Source: Craspedostauros australis
Lineage: Eukaryota > Bacillariophyta > Bacillariophyceae > Mastogloiales > Achnanthaceae
Direction: 5' to 3'
Assembly (NCBI GenBank): GCA_026770025.1
Contig: JAMXDE010000008.1
Span: forward strand, 186,001 to 250,000
DNA: 64,000 bases
The position numbers and the translations under genes are program-made. Each line of letters begins with the position of its first letter. The first letter of the stretch is position 1. The notes beneath the pieces are model-generated. The model saw only the letters and a list, made by a program, of their open reading frames with translations, did no database searches and was not told the DNA's origin. Below are positions 41,532 to 51,007 of this stretch, one piece after another.

Positions 41532-42716
41532 ATGTGGCAAGCAGCGTGGGTGTACGTGAGCACATTCCTTTTCATAATTGGATGCACAACAATCACATCT
41601 ACGACAACAATGGCATCAGCATTCACCACAAAGCCAAAGATCTTTGGAAAGGTCAAGAAGCCGAACACAAGCAGCAGCAATGACGGGGATGAGGTGCTCT
41701 GTTGCACGCTCAAGAACGAGCTGGGCATGCAAGTGGACATCATGACGTTGGGTGCGACGATCACTGCGCTTCGCGTGCCCGATCGTGACGGCAAGGTCGA
41801 CGATGTCGTGTTGGGATTTGAGGCACCGCAACAGTACCTGGATGAGAGCCCTTACTTTGGTGCGATCGTTGGCCGGTACGGCAATCGTATTGCCAATGGC
41901 AGATTCCAGATCGATGATGCAACCTACACGTTGGCAACGAACAACGGGAAGCACCATCTGCATGGTGGCGATGTGGGCTTTGACAAGCGGCTATGGCATG
42001 TGGCGAGCGATCTGCCCTGCAACGACAGCGTTGTGACGCTTCGGATCGTCAGTCCGGATGGGGAGGAAGGATATCCCGGCACACTGACGGCCCAGGTGAC
42101 CTACCGAGTGCTGCCGTCCGAGAACACTCTCACCGTGGAGTACGAAGCAACGACTGAAGGCAAACCTACCGTCGTCAATCTCACGCAGCATTCGTATTTC
42201 AATCTATCCGGTCACAGTGCCGGATCCGCGATGCATCACGTACTGCAAATCGCGGCGGATCGGTACACGGCTTGCGATGAGGGCCTGATTCCGACTGGTG
42301 AGCTTGCGAGCGTAGATGGGACGCCCATGGATTTTCGCAAGCCCACCGTCGTTGGTGCGCGCATCGACGACGATTTTGAAGCTCTGCAGTTTGGGCAGGG
42401 ATATGATCACAACTATGTGCTCAAAGAGGATGCCGTTGGCACGCAGAAACCCGCGGCTGTGCTCGTAGATCCTAAATCCGGCCGCGTGCTGACAGTGTGC
42501 ACGGATGAACCGGGCATGCAGTTCTACACATCGAACTTTCTGGATGGGACGTTGACGGGGAAGAGCGGAGGCGTGTATGGACACCGCAACGCAATATGTT
42601 TGGAGACGCAGCACTTTCCAGATTCGCCGAATCAACCAGCGTTTCCTTCGACCCTTCTACAACCAGGCGAAGTCTACAAAACCAAGACGAGCTTCGCCTT
42701 CAGCCACACGGAATAA
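41532..42716 (+). CDS. Aldose 1-epimerase (galactose mutarotase), plastid-type leader, 394 aa
   Basis: The leader is hydrophobic (VYVSTFLFIIGCTTI) and ends MASAFTTKPK, matching the ASA-F motif that directs proteins to the diatom plastid. The mature part is a full-length mutarotase: GATITALRVPDRDG, FGAIVGRYGNRIANG, NGKHHLHGG, NLTQHSYFNLSG with the catalytic His, YDHNYVL, and ICLETQHFPDSPNQP with the catalytic Glu. The enzyme interconverts alpha and beta anomers of hexoses such as glucose and galactose. Intronless. The upstream in-frame TTG at 41529 is not needed since ATG follows at 41532. Plastid location is inferred from the motif. Neighbour on the left is the repeat island; on the right a convergent ZZ-finger gene. 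Confidence 0.92.
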   Translation: MWQAAWVYVSTFLFIIGCTTITSTTTMASAFTTKPKIFGKVKKPNTSSSNDGDEVLCCTLKNELGMQVDIMTLGATITALRVPDRDGKVDDVVLGFEAPQQYLDESPYFGAIVGRYGNRIANGRFQIDDATYTLATNNGKHHLHGGDVGFDKRLWHVASDLPCNDSVVTLRIVSPDGEEGYPGTLTAQVTYRVLPSENTLTVEYEATTEGKPTVVNLTQHSYFNLSGHSAGSAMHHVLQIAADRYTACDEGLIPTGELASVDGTPMDFRKPTVVGARIDDDFEALQFGQGYDHNYVLKEDAVGTQKPAAVLVDPKSGRVLTVCTDEPGMQFYTSNFLDGTLTGKSGGVYGHRNAICLETQHFPDSPNQPAFPSTLLQPGEVYKTKTSFAFSHTE

Positions 42717-42963
42717 CGAAACGGCGATGGTGAACCCACTGGTATCGATCAATGAACTTGGTTGAGTGGAAGGTATGCACGTAGAGAATTATTAAACTGT
42801 ATTTTGTTCTCCATGATTGCTTCTCTTTAACTTGGAGTAGAGAATGTAGCTTCGATCGTGCGCGTAGCATCTTGTGCTTCATCTCTTCGTTTGTCAATGT
42901 ATTGTCTCCATTGCTCCGCTGGCCAGAGCAATGCCACAGCCGGCATCACTACTTTCAGTGTTG

Positions 42964-44043
42964 TCACCATCCCATCGTGTTCTTTTCGTAGAAGTGCTTT
43001 TGCTGCAGCTTTCGCTTGACGAGCTCCAATTCGGCGCGGCACTTTGCCAGTTCCTCCGCCTCTAACGATGGCTGCAGGATCTTTGTGCGTGGATGCTGAA
43101 GATTGTGCAATCCCTTGGCCTCGCAGCTCTCGCAGAGCGTACAGTTCGGACACATCTGACACTTGTAAATATACCCCGACGGGTCCACTTCATTGCACTG
43201 AGTGCATTTCGTGCCCGTGTGCTTGAATCCGCTTCGGTTCATGACAATGGGGAGCGTGGAATGGTTTGGGTTCGGTTTTCCGATGCGATAGAAGAGGTGA
43301 TCAAGGCAGTGGACAGGATTCACTCCGCCGCCCACGCCTGCCTCAAACTTCTCCTTGCGCTCCATGCACCCCTGGCACAGGTCGTAATTGGCGCACACGC
43401 TGCATCGGTATCGAACGCCCTTGATAGACTTGATTTTACAACAGTCACAGCTAATACCAACGTGGGTGAAGCTCGACGTGTAGTCTGCGTCCTTGCTTGG
43501 ACTTCCGAAACCAAACACGGCCCTGGCGTTGTTGGCCGGAGCAGGTGCGGCGCTTTCACAAAACATGGACGTTTCTGCTTGCTGCGTTGTTGGTGCGCCA
43601 AATGTGAATGTTCCTGCTTGCTGCGTTTCTGGAACTCCAAATGATGAGAACGTGAAGGATCTCGAAAAGACGGACGGCTGAGATGGACTGGAGCCAAAGG
43701 GGCATTGCCCCTGACCAGGCGGCTTGTTTGTGTTTGCATTTGTGTTTGCGCTTGCGTTGGACTGCGTTTGAGAGGGCGACTGGCCAAAGGGGCTCCCAAA
43801 TGGTGACGTTGGTGTCTGCGTGGGAGCCACCCCCGTATTTGAAGCAAGAGCGGATGCAGGGGGTTGGCCTTTTGTCGCCGTGGGCGCAGGCGTTGCAGTT
43901 GCAAAAATGCTGGAAGATTGTGTTGCCGCAGGTGTTGTGTTGATACCTCCGGTCTCTGTTGTCTGCGAGAGACGAGTACCACCCCATCCGATGGGTGGTT
44001 TCGGTGCGGCGCTGCCTCTGCTGGCTCCAAATGCGAAGCTCAT
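42964..44043 (-). CDS. FG-repeat protein with two ZZ-type zinc fingers, 359 aa
   Basis: The first 185 residues are low-complexity, rich in Ser/Thr/Pro/Gln with many FG, FGSPFG and TFTFGAP motifs like nucleoporins. Two ZZ-like fingers follow: HVGISCDCCKIKSIKGVRYR with CSVCANYDLCQGC, and HTGTKCTQCNEVDPSGYIYK with CQMCPNCTLCESC. A helical, charged tail (EAEELAKCRAELELVKRKLQ) suggests a short coiled coil. ZZ fingers bind protein N-termini and occur in autophagy receptors such as NBR1 and in ubiquitin ligases; FG repeats bind transport receptors or phase-separate. The combined role is unknown. I start at MSFAFGASRG (44043); the frame is open about 116 codons further upstream but that part reads like a leader. 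Confidence 0.8.
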   Translation of the reverse strand: MSFAFGASRGSAAPKPPIGWGGTRLSQTTETGGINTTPAATQSSSIFATATPAPTATKGQPPASALASNTGVAPTQTPTSPFGSPFGQSPSQTQSNASANTNANTNKPPGQGQCPFGSSPSQPSVFSRSFTFSSFGVPETQQAGTFTFGAPTTQQAETSMFCESAAPAPANNARAVFGFGSPSKDADYTSSFTHVGISCDCCKIKSIKGVRYRCSVCANYDLCQGCMERKEKFEAGVGGGVNPVHCLDHLFYRIGKPNPNHSTLPIVMNRSGFKHTGTKCTQCNEVDPSGYIYKCQMCPNCTLCESCEAKGLHNLQHPRTKILQPSLEAEELAKCRAELELVKRKLQQKHFYEKNTMGW

Positions 44044-44713
44044 CGTGCTGACCCCTTTGGATATTTCGGACAGTCCTTGTTCAAAGTCTCTGTCTCCTTG
44101 CTCTCCTCGCCCTCCTTGCTCCTCGCTTGTGCTGGCACTGCTGCACGAACAGATGGTGTTGGTTGGAGATGGCAGGCCGTTCCTCTTGCGGTTCTTGTTG
44201 AGCATCGCGCGCACACGGCAGAAGGCAGAACAAGTAGAGCGATGTGCTCTGTTGTCGTCTCGCAACGGATTATGTGCACACCAACACAAGTCACCTCGTC
44301 TGTTTGTGCTGGTTGTGTTGGTTGCAACTTTCTTTGCTGCATTTCCAATCATCAAATTCTCATTCTGAAACGTGCGACAAGTTGACATCACGATTCAATG
44401 CAAAATTCGGGATCAGTTCCAAGTCATGGATAAATGAATCAGCAACGACTACTTCGACCTCATATAGAGTGTCCTTCCAACAATACCCCTGTACAACTCT
44501 TCTCGCATGACTCGCCAGCACTTGTGAGTTGGTAGACATTCAATACCGATCACCAAGAGCAGATCTGTCCCCATCACCACGCTTGCCAACATACCACAAT
44601 AGAGTACATACGTACTCCAACATGAAAGATAGTCGCGTTGACCAACAAACAAACATTAATAATAGCGTTATGAATTGACCTGAACTATTCTCTTCTTTTC
44701 TGCTGGGCCCACT
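44044..44713. other. Intergenic
   Basis: About 670 bases upstream of the ZZ-finger gene, up to the 3' end of the next minus-strand gene. No independent gene seen. Confidence 0.4.
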
Positions 44714-47137
44714 TCATTCGTGATGACGCTTGGATCGTCGGCGAAAGAGGCCGGCGAATATCCTCTTGCTCCGCGGCACGGTACGTCCGGGCTGGCTGTC
44801 GCCGCCCCAGTCCAGCAATTTCGTTCTGTCATTGTCGAGGTTTGGTTCTGAGAATCGCTGTCGTTTTGGTTCTGGGATGCGCGGGGTGTCGTTGTTGACG
44901 CGCTTCGCGTCTTTCTTGCCTTGGAACCATTTGCGCGGCAGGGTGCTGGATCGGTCAGGTGCGCTTTTGCAGGAGACCTCGGAGACGTCAGACTTCACCG
45001 ATTTCAGCGAAGGGCTGCGATGCGCGGAGGATAGTGACGACACGCGGCGCAGAAACTGTTTGACGGCCTGCCCCTTGACCTTCTTGGGTTCATCAGGGTT
45101 GATGCTGTCCTGACAGGACGTATCCATCAGTGACATCGCCCGCAAGGAATCTCGCGCGCTGTCGATGCCGCTGCGTTGAGGAGAGCTCTTGTCGCTCTTG
45201 TCGCAGCTCTTCGTCCTGGCCTGGTCCTCACCTGGGCTGGATTTCGTTGCCGTTGTTGCCGTTACTTCCACGGTGGTTGCCGTTGTGGAAGCATTCGGGG
45301 GCGATACCAGGTGTCCGGAACATGCATGCAGTGGCGACAACGCGCACAGCGTCATGTGTTCCGCATTGCAAAGTGAAGAACTCACTGGCGGTGGTACATG
45401 TGCCGGATCATGAATGTGATCTTTCTCCTTTTTCGCGTCACCACCGTCTTCGTCTTCCTCGAGATTTTCTGGGATGGTGGGGAAGGTGCATGCCTCCATC
45501 ATCGATCTGCGAGCATGTGTGGGAGCATGATCGCCGGTGAAGTGCATGCATTCTGGAGCATCATCAGTCCTGCTGGCTTCAACCTTGTCCTGGTTCGTGT
45601 CAGCTTGCAGATCTTCGTTGCTGACGTTGAGAGCCGCTGTTTCGAAACAGGTTGGAAACATGTGGCATTGATCCTCGGAATCGGTCTTGTCCTCGGCCGC
45701 TGTATTCTGCGATGTCGCTTGCGGATTCTCAGCAAACTCGTACGTGATCATCTCCTCGTCGTCCATCAATGTGTCCGGCACCGCGGCGCAATAACACTCC
45801 TTCTCCATATTCCCCTCCGTTGTTCGAGGCATGTCATCGGAAGTGCAATTGAGATACTCTTCCATCTCCGTGACGAGCGTCCGGTCCTCCCCAAAGTCGA
45901 TCAAACCCAATCCTTCGCGGTAGTCACCTTGGTCATCATCCTCGAGATCATCGGCGAGTGACGTGGAGGACTGTGTGGATGGTGTCTGCGTCGGTGGGGT
46001 GCGTTTGAGATTGTGCTTCTGATCCGTACCCGTCATCCATCGGAACATAAATTCCAGACTGGCCATGCTGCTTTCGTCAGCATCTAGACTTTTTGAATAT
46101 TGCTTTGCGATGGGCGAAGATTTGGTCGGTGTGCTGTAAATGGGCGTGTCCTTCTCGTGGCCTAATCTCGTTGCGCTATTCGCGCTGTTGGAAGTGTTGA
46201 TGGCACTGACTGCGTTGTTGTGGTCAGTGTTGATACCACTGACTGCGTTGTTGGTGTGATCGATATCATCAATATTCCTGCTGCTGTTTCTGTTGTTGAG
46301 TGTTTCGGCATCTTCGCTGACGATATTGTCATCAGCTTGTATCGGAGCATCCACTTTGTGGAACTCAATGACTTCCTCTTCATTCCTTTGCGACGCATCC
46401 GCCACCGCCGTGGCCTTCTTCCCTGTGGGCGCTTTTGCCGAAGCCACACGATTGTACTTGGCAAGCAGGGCCATGGAATCGGGGAATTCAAAGATGGGCT
46501 TGTTCTCGACGTTGCGACGTTTGCGATGCTTATGCCGTTGCGGAAACCGATGTGATGACACGCCGGATTTGTGCGGCACGGACGAACGGATGAAGTAGGA
46601 ATTCTTCATCTCCCTCCACGTTTGGTTGCTGACGCGCCTGTGGTACTGGTCGGGACAGTTCATGTCGATCGCAATCGGGGCATGGCGTTCCATGGTGATA
46701 TCGCTGATCTCCGTGTGATCATCGGCAATGATGTCGCCCATCATCATGGTGTCCGTGCCATGATAGTAGAGGTCCTGGCTGTGCGCTCTGTGTCCCGCGT
46801 AGACGGTGTTGTAGCGAGAATGAACGGGCGGTGGATCATCTCTGCCGCACAGGCCGCCGGTTCCGTCGTCGCTGGTGAAGAGATTCATCGGAAGGCTGTT
46901 GCAGGAGAAGAAGGTCGCAGTGTCGCTCCACAGGGTAGACTCTGGGGATTGACGCGCCGGTCGTTGCGGTCCGTTGGTGGCTTGTTCCGATGTGCCGTTC
47001 GACTCCATGGCTTCTTGGAGCGAGCAAAAGAAGCGTCCAGGCAGGCTCCTCGACGATGCACCTTTCTCGATGGGACCATCGGGATCCCACGCAACGAAGG
47101 TGGTGTCATCGTCTTCCTTTGGCTTGATGCGGATCAT
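44714..47137 (-). CDS. Large disordered protein of unknown function, 807 aa
   Basis: Intronless frame from ATG 47137. I do not recognise a family. Visible features: a basic His/Lys/Arg patch near residue 200 (HRFPQRHKHRKRRN), a strongly acidic Asp/Glu/Ser/Thr-rich middle, an Asn/Thr stretch with two near-identical copies of NAVSxINT, and a basic Ser/Lys/Arg C-terminus ending RSKRIFAGLFRRRSKRHHE. Low-complexity composition and basic clusters suggest a nuclear or scaffold protein regulated by phosphorylation, which is inference. No signal peptide or membrane segment. The length of the frame and absence of stops argue that it is real. Confidence 0.7.
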   Translation of the reverse strand: MIRIKPKEDDDTTFVAWDPDGPIEKGASSRSLPGRFFCSLQEAMESNGTSEQATNGPQRPARQSPESTLWSDTATFFSCNSLPMNLFTSDDGTGGLCGRDDPPPVHSRYNTVYAGHRAHSQDLYYHGTDTMMMGDIIADDHTEISDITMERHAPIAIDMNCPDQYHRRVSNQTWREMKNSYFIRSSVPHKSGVSSHRFPQRHKHRKRRNVENKPIFEFPDSMALLAKYNRVASAKAPTGKKATAVADASQRNEEEVIEFHKVDAPIQADDNIVSEDAETLNNRNSSRNIDDIDHTNNAVSGINTDHNNAVSAINTSNSANSATRLGHEKDTPIYSTPTKSSPIAKQYSKSLDADESSMASLEFMFRWMTGTDQKHNLKRTPPTQTPSTQSSTSLADDLEDDDQGDYREGLGLIDFGEDRTLVTEMEEYLNCTSDDMPRTTEGNMEKECYCAAVPDTLMDDEEMITYEFAENPQATSQNTAAEDKTDSEDQCHMFPTCFETAALNVSNEDLQADTNQDKVEASRTDDAPECMHFTGDHAPTHARRSMMEACTFPTIPENLEEDEDGGDAKKEKDHIHDPAHVPPPVSSSLCNAEHMTLCALSPLHACSGHLVSPPNASTTATTVEVTATTATKSSPGEDQARTKSCDKSDKSSPQRSGIDSARDSLRAMSLMDTSCQDSINPDEPKKVKGQAVKQFLRRVSSLSSAHRSPSLKSVKSDVSEVSCKSAPDRSSTLPRKWFQGKKDAKRVNNDTPRIPEPKRQRFSEPNLDNDRTKLLDWGGDSQPGRTVPRSKRIFAGLFRRRSKRHHE

Positions 47138-48541
47138 GGCGTTGGTCGGAAGTGCTGTGCGATGGCAGAGCTATTGGTGTGGTGTTCTATTATATGACTT
47201 TGCTGTTGGTCCAGTGATGAGTTGCGAACAACAATGCCCCCTCGTCTCTCCTTTTTTGTGTCTCTGTCTCTCTCTCCCTTTCTGTCCAGAGAGCAGAGTA
47301 CTTGTGCGGTACTTGAGCACAACCAGTTCCGCAAGCGTTCGTTTGCTCGCAGACACGGTCCAACAAGGTCAGTGGCGTCTGCGATTGCTGTGGGCTTCGC
47401 CTGTTTCAGTTGCAGTTTGCAATCGGATGATCCTCGTTCGTTTTCGCGAAGTGAAGTCAAGTGAAGCAGGGTTCAATTCGTGTGGCTGCGCGAAGGCAAC
47501 AAAGAACAAGCTGATGTGCGAAATGGTGACTGTAATCAGAGTATTGGTGGAGTGCGCTGCTCAATGGTGTTCTGCAACTATGGGAGACTTGCGGATTAGA
47601 GTTGTGTGGTGTGGTGTGGTGTGGTGTGGTGCGTACGTGATGACAATGATGATGATGCTCACGCGTGTGGTTGTCCTGCATCTCTCTCTCTGTCGTTCAG
47701 GTTCGTTTCGTTCTCCCCTTGTTTCGAAAATGGGATTTGGTGGCTTGTGCAGATGATGTCGTCCGACGGTGCAAGTTCATCATGTGCTTGGGAATGTGAA
47801 TGACTTCGTCGTGTGGGCGAAGTTTGAATGCGTCTCGTGCACAACATGTGAAGCATTGCAATGTGAGTCCTGTAGTTCTCTGTGGAAGACACAGTCTCTA
47901 CTTTTTCCAAAGTCCTCAACGTAAACAAGGTGTCATCTGGATAACGGCGCCGTTACTTCAAATAAGTCATTCAAATTAGGTGCGCCGAAACCATGCGCGC
48001 ACATGCCACAACAAATCCGATGGAACCAAGATCAAAACGAAGGGAGAAACAGGTCACGATTTCGCCAGTTCTTTCTTTGGTGGTCTCGTGACCCTTGTGT
48101 CTTCTGCCTCGGAGACATGTTTGTGGACGTCCGCGTGGATGGGAAAGGCATGATGGCAAATGCTTCCTCTTCTCTCCATCTCCATCCATCCCTCTCTCTC
48201 TCTCTCTTCAAGGTTGCTTCGGTTGCAGCTTCAAAGCAGATTCATTCAACCTGGTGAGGCTCTCTCTCTCTCTGTTGCAGAGAGAGAGAGAGAGATGTCT
48301 GTGGACTGGAGAGTTCAAGGAGGCAACGGAGCAGAACATGAACAGCACCCACAATTAGAGCAAGATTGCGTTTCTGCCCGTCCAATGTTTGCGTCCTGCA
48401 GAACTGTTCTCAACGATCGGCCTCCATCATTCGACGCCAACCAATTGTGTTATATTGTTCAACGAGAACACACGTATGGATGGTAAAATTTATAACTATA
48501 CTGCGTAGAATAGTTGATGTAGTGTGTAAATGTGACGCCTC
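47138..48541. other. Intergenic with simple repeats
   Basis: About 1.4 kb. A GTGTGGTGTG run lies at about 47608-47631 and (CT)n runs near 47260-47280, 47682-47692 and 48185-48208. A (CT)n/(AG)n inverted pair lies at 48260-48294. No gene supported. Confidence 0.45.
48260..48294. repeat. (CT)n / (AG)n inverted repeat
   Basis: CTCTCTCTCTCTCT, a five-base GTTGC loop, then AGAGAGAGAGAGAGAG: a perfect hairpin of about 14 pairs. Confidence 0.8.
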
Positions 48542-51007
48542 TCATTCGCGGAAGGAATTGGGCATTGGAATGCTGGGTCGAGGTCTCTCATCCCTGGTTG
48601 GATCTGGGCCGTCGTTGCTCCCATCATACCCATTGTTGTTGTTGTTGTTGTTGTTGTTGAGGAAGAAAGATCGTTGGCGGTTCTGACGATCCTCATCGTC
48701 ATCGTCGTCGTCGCTGTAAAAGTCATCCGTGCTCGACCGCCCGTTGGCGAAATCAGAAAAGAAGGCGTTTGGTTCCGCCGGCTTGTTGTTGGCGTCGTCG
48801 GACTGGTCGTTGCTTCTACCATTCACGTCTTTGGTAGAAGAAGACTTGCGTTGATTCACCTTGTTGCCTCGCTTTCGTTTACGATTGCTGGAACCGGTCT
48901 TGACGGTTTGGGCGGGCCTTCCCATCGTGCCGCTCCTTTGCACATTGTTGTTAGGGCTGGTGTTGCCGGTTTGGCTACGATCCGGTCCATCCACGACGGA
49001 AAGCGGTGGGCGTGGCCCCGCGTTGAACGCGTCATTCGGCCTATTGTTGTTGTTGTTGTTGTTCCTGGGTGGAACTGGCTTGCGTTGAAAGCTAGAGCTC
49101 TTCTCTCTTTGGGCGTTGACGCTGTTGCCCATCCCATTCGTGATGAGGAGGTTGGTTCCCTCCTTCTGGGGTGGCGCAGCGGGTTGGTTTCTGTTGCCGC
49201 TGGCTCTCTCCTGTTGGCGCTGCTGTCTCTGCTGCTCACGCTGTCTTCGTTCCATCTCACGCTGCTGACGATCCTGTTCACGCCTCTGGCGCTCCTGCTC
49301 ACGCATTTGGCGTTGCTGCTGCTGTCGTTGTTGTTGCTGCTCGCGCTGTTGACGTTGTTGTTCGCGTTGCAAGCGTTGCTGCTGCTTCTGTGCTGAGACA
49401 GCATTTGGTGGCTCAACTCCATTTGGTCGGCTATCCTGGTAATTCCTGTCATCCTGCTTGTTGCTGCCCATGAAAACATTTCCGAACGAAAATGGAGGCT
49501 TGGACTCGTTGGCCTTTGCCTCATTGCTTCTTACCTTGGCATTGTCATAGTCGTTGAATTTTGATTCTGTCTTGACGGCCTCAGGAGCAGTACTCGTACG
49601 GAACGGCGACCTGAACCCACCAAAGTTCCCGGCTGACTCTTCTTTCTTCTTGTTCTTGGCTGGCTCCACATCTTTGATTGCGCTCACAGCAGCCTCTTTC
49701 TTTGCGGCTTTCTTAAAGCTGAGCTTGGCAACGATGTCATCCAACTTGGCCTTGGATTCTGCTTGGAAATCTTCCACCTGCTTCAGAGTTGCATTCCATT
49801 CGCTCTCCACAGCATTGGCCAGCGAGTTCGACTTGTCCTTGATGCCATCCTTGATCTTGGTGGGCGTTGAAATGATGGTAGCGGCAGTGGACGTGACTGT
49901 GTTGTCGACCTTCTTGTGAGTGGATTCGATCGTATTGTCAATCGAACTCTTTGTGGAAGTGACGACTTCTTCCGTGATATCCTTAGCTTCGTCCACAATG
50001 TCTTCCGCAAGCATGATGGCCTCATCCGCGATGCTGGAAGGGATCTTGCGCAAGGCTTCTCCCGTCTCCTTGAGAGCCTCCTTCGTTTCCTTCGCCTTCC
50101 GCTGCGCGACTTCCATCAGCCGCTGCTGCGTCTCCTCCGCCTTCCTCGTCGCGGTCTCTGTAACATAACGCGGGAAGTCGATGATATCGTCCTTCAAATT
50201 CTCCAGCGACTCCATCGTGGTTTCCTTGGCGTCATCCAAGGACTCGCGGATGACACGCTTCGCGATCTTGGGCGAATTGACGATCTCCTGCTGCGCGCGG
50301 AATGCGCTCATCTCCGCGTTGACGGCAATGTCATCCGCCACACCGCGCGATGTGGCCTTGAAGGATCCCGTGATGGCGATCGTGGTGTCGCCAAAGATGG
50401 ACCGGGCGAGCTCGCCGAAGGCACCTCGTGGCGACGACAGGCCGTAGACCGTGAGACTCGTTACCGTCGTGAGGACGGGCACGAGAATGATGGGTTCGAT
50501 GAACTGCAGATCGACTTCCAGCACGAACGCCGCGTACATGCCCACCGAAAAGCCGGTCAAGGCACCGCCGAACGCTCCCGCATTGCGCCGACGTCTCTGA
50601 CTCGGCGACAGGCGCTTGGAGAGACGAGACAGCTCCTCCTTGACCTGCTTGCGCACAACGCGCACGTTGTCGATATCCTTCTGCAGCAGCTTGGATTCCA
50701 GCTCGAATTCCTCCGCGGATTTGTATTCGTAATACTTCTTATTGCGCGCGGAGCCGTCATCCTCGCCTTCGTTCGGATTCAGCAAGGAGTTGATGCTGGC
50801 ATCGATCTCATCGAGACTGCGGACTCGGTTCGGATCGTCATCGTCATTGCGCTTGCCGCGAGCTGCCAGCGCCGTTCTCGATTCTCGTTTGCCGCATTGC
50901 GATGTGGTCGTCGGAATTGCGGGCACCTTGCTCGAATGTGGTTGAAGGGCAGTTGCTGTCATGCAGACCAGCACCAGCAACGCACAGCGCAACCAAGGAG
51001 CTCTCAT
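48542..51007 (-). CDS. Signal-peptide membrane protein with amphipathic helices and Gln/Arg coil, 821 aa
   Basis: Intronless. A signal peptide (LRCALLVLVCMTATALQ) opens it. Around residues 143-190 are two hydrophobic segments (AFGGALTGFSVGMYAAFVL and EPIILVPVLTTVTSLTVYGL). Residues about 205-450 form long amphipathic repeats of 11-like spacing rich in Ala/Lys/Glu/Thr, reminiscent of LEA or apolipoprotein helices. A Gln/Arg coiled coil of about 75 residues follows (QQRQQREQQQQRQQQQRQ), then Asn runs and an Asp-rich tail. No enzymatic domain. An ATA-L leader end could target it to the plastid or endomembranes; this is uncertain. A structural membrane-associated protein is the best guess. Repeats of CAA/CAG and AAC codons make length polymorphism likely. 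Confidence 0.75.
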   Translation of the reverse strand: MRAPWLRCALLVLVCMTATALQPHSSKVPAIPTTTSQCGKRESRTALAARGKRNDDDDPNRVRSLDEIDASINSLLNPNEGEDDGSARNKKYYEYKSAEEFELESKLLQKDIDNVRVVRKQVKEELSRLSKRLSPSQRRRRNAGAFGGALTGFSVGMYAAFVLEVDLQFIEPIILVPVLTTVTSLTVYGLSSPRGAFGELARSIFGDTTIAITGSFKATSRGVADDIAVNAEMSAFRAQQEIVNSPKIAKRVIRESLDDAKETTMESLENLKDDIIDFPRYVTETATRKAEETQQRLMEVAQRKAKETKEALKETGEALRKIPSSIADEAIMLAEDIVDEAKDITEEVVTSTKSSIDNTIESTHKKVDNTVTSTAATIISTPTKIKDGIKDKSNSLANAVESEWNATLKQVEDFQAESKAKLDDIVAKLSFKKAAKKEAAVSAIKDVEPAKNKKKEESAGNFGGFRSPFRTSTAPEAVKTESKFNDYDNAKVRSNEAKANESKPPFSFGNVFMGSNKQDDRNYQDSRPNGVEPPNAVSAQKQQQRLQREQQRQQREQQQQRQQQQRQMREQERQRREQDRQQREMERRQREQQRQQRQQERASGNRNQPAAPPQKEGTNLLITNGMGNSVNAQREKSSSFQRKPVPPRNNNNNNNRPNDAFNAGPRPPLSVVDGPDRSQTGNTSPNNNVQRSGTMGRPAQTVKTGSSNRKRKRGNKVNQRKSSSTKDVNGRSNDQSDDANNKPAEPNAFFSDFANGRSSTDDFYSDDDDDDEDRQNRQRSFFLNNNNNNNNNGYDGSNDGPDPTRDERPRPSIPMPNSFRE

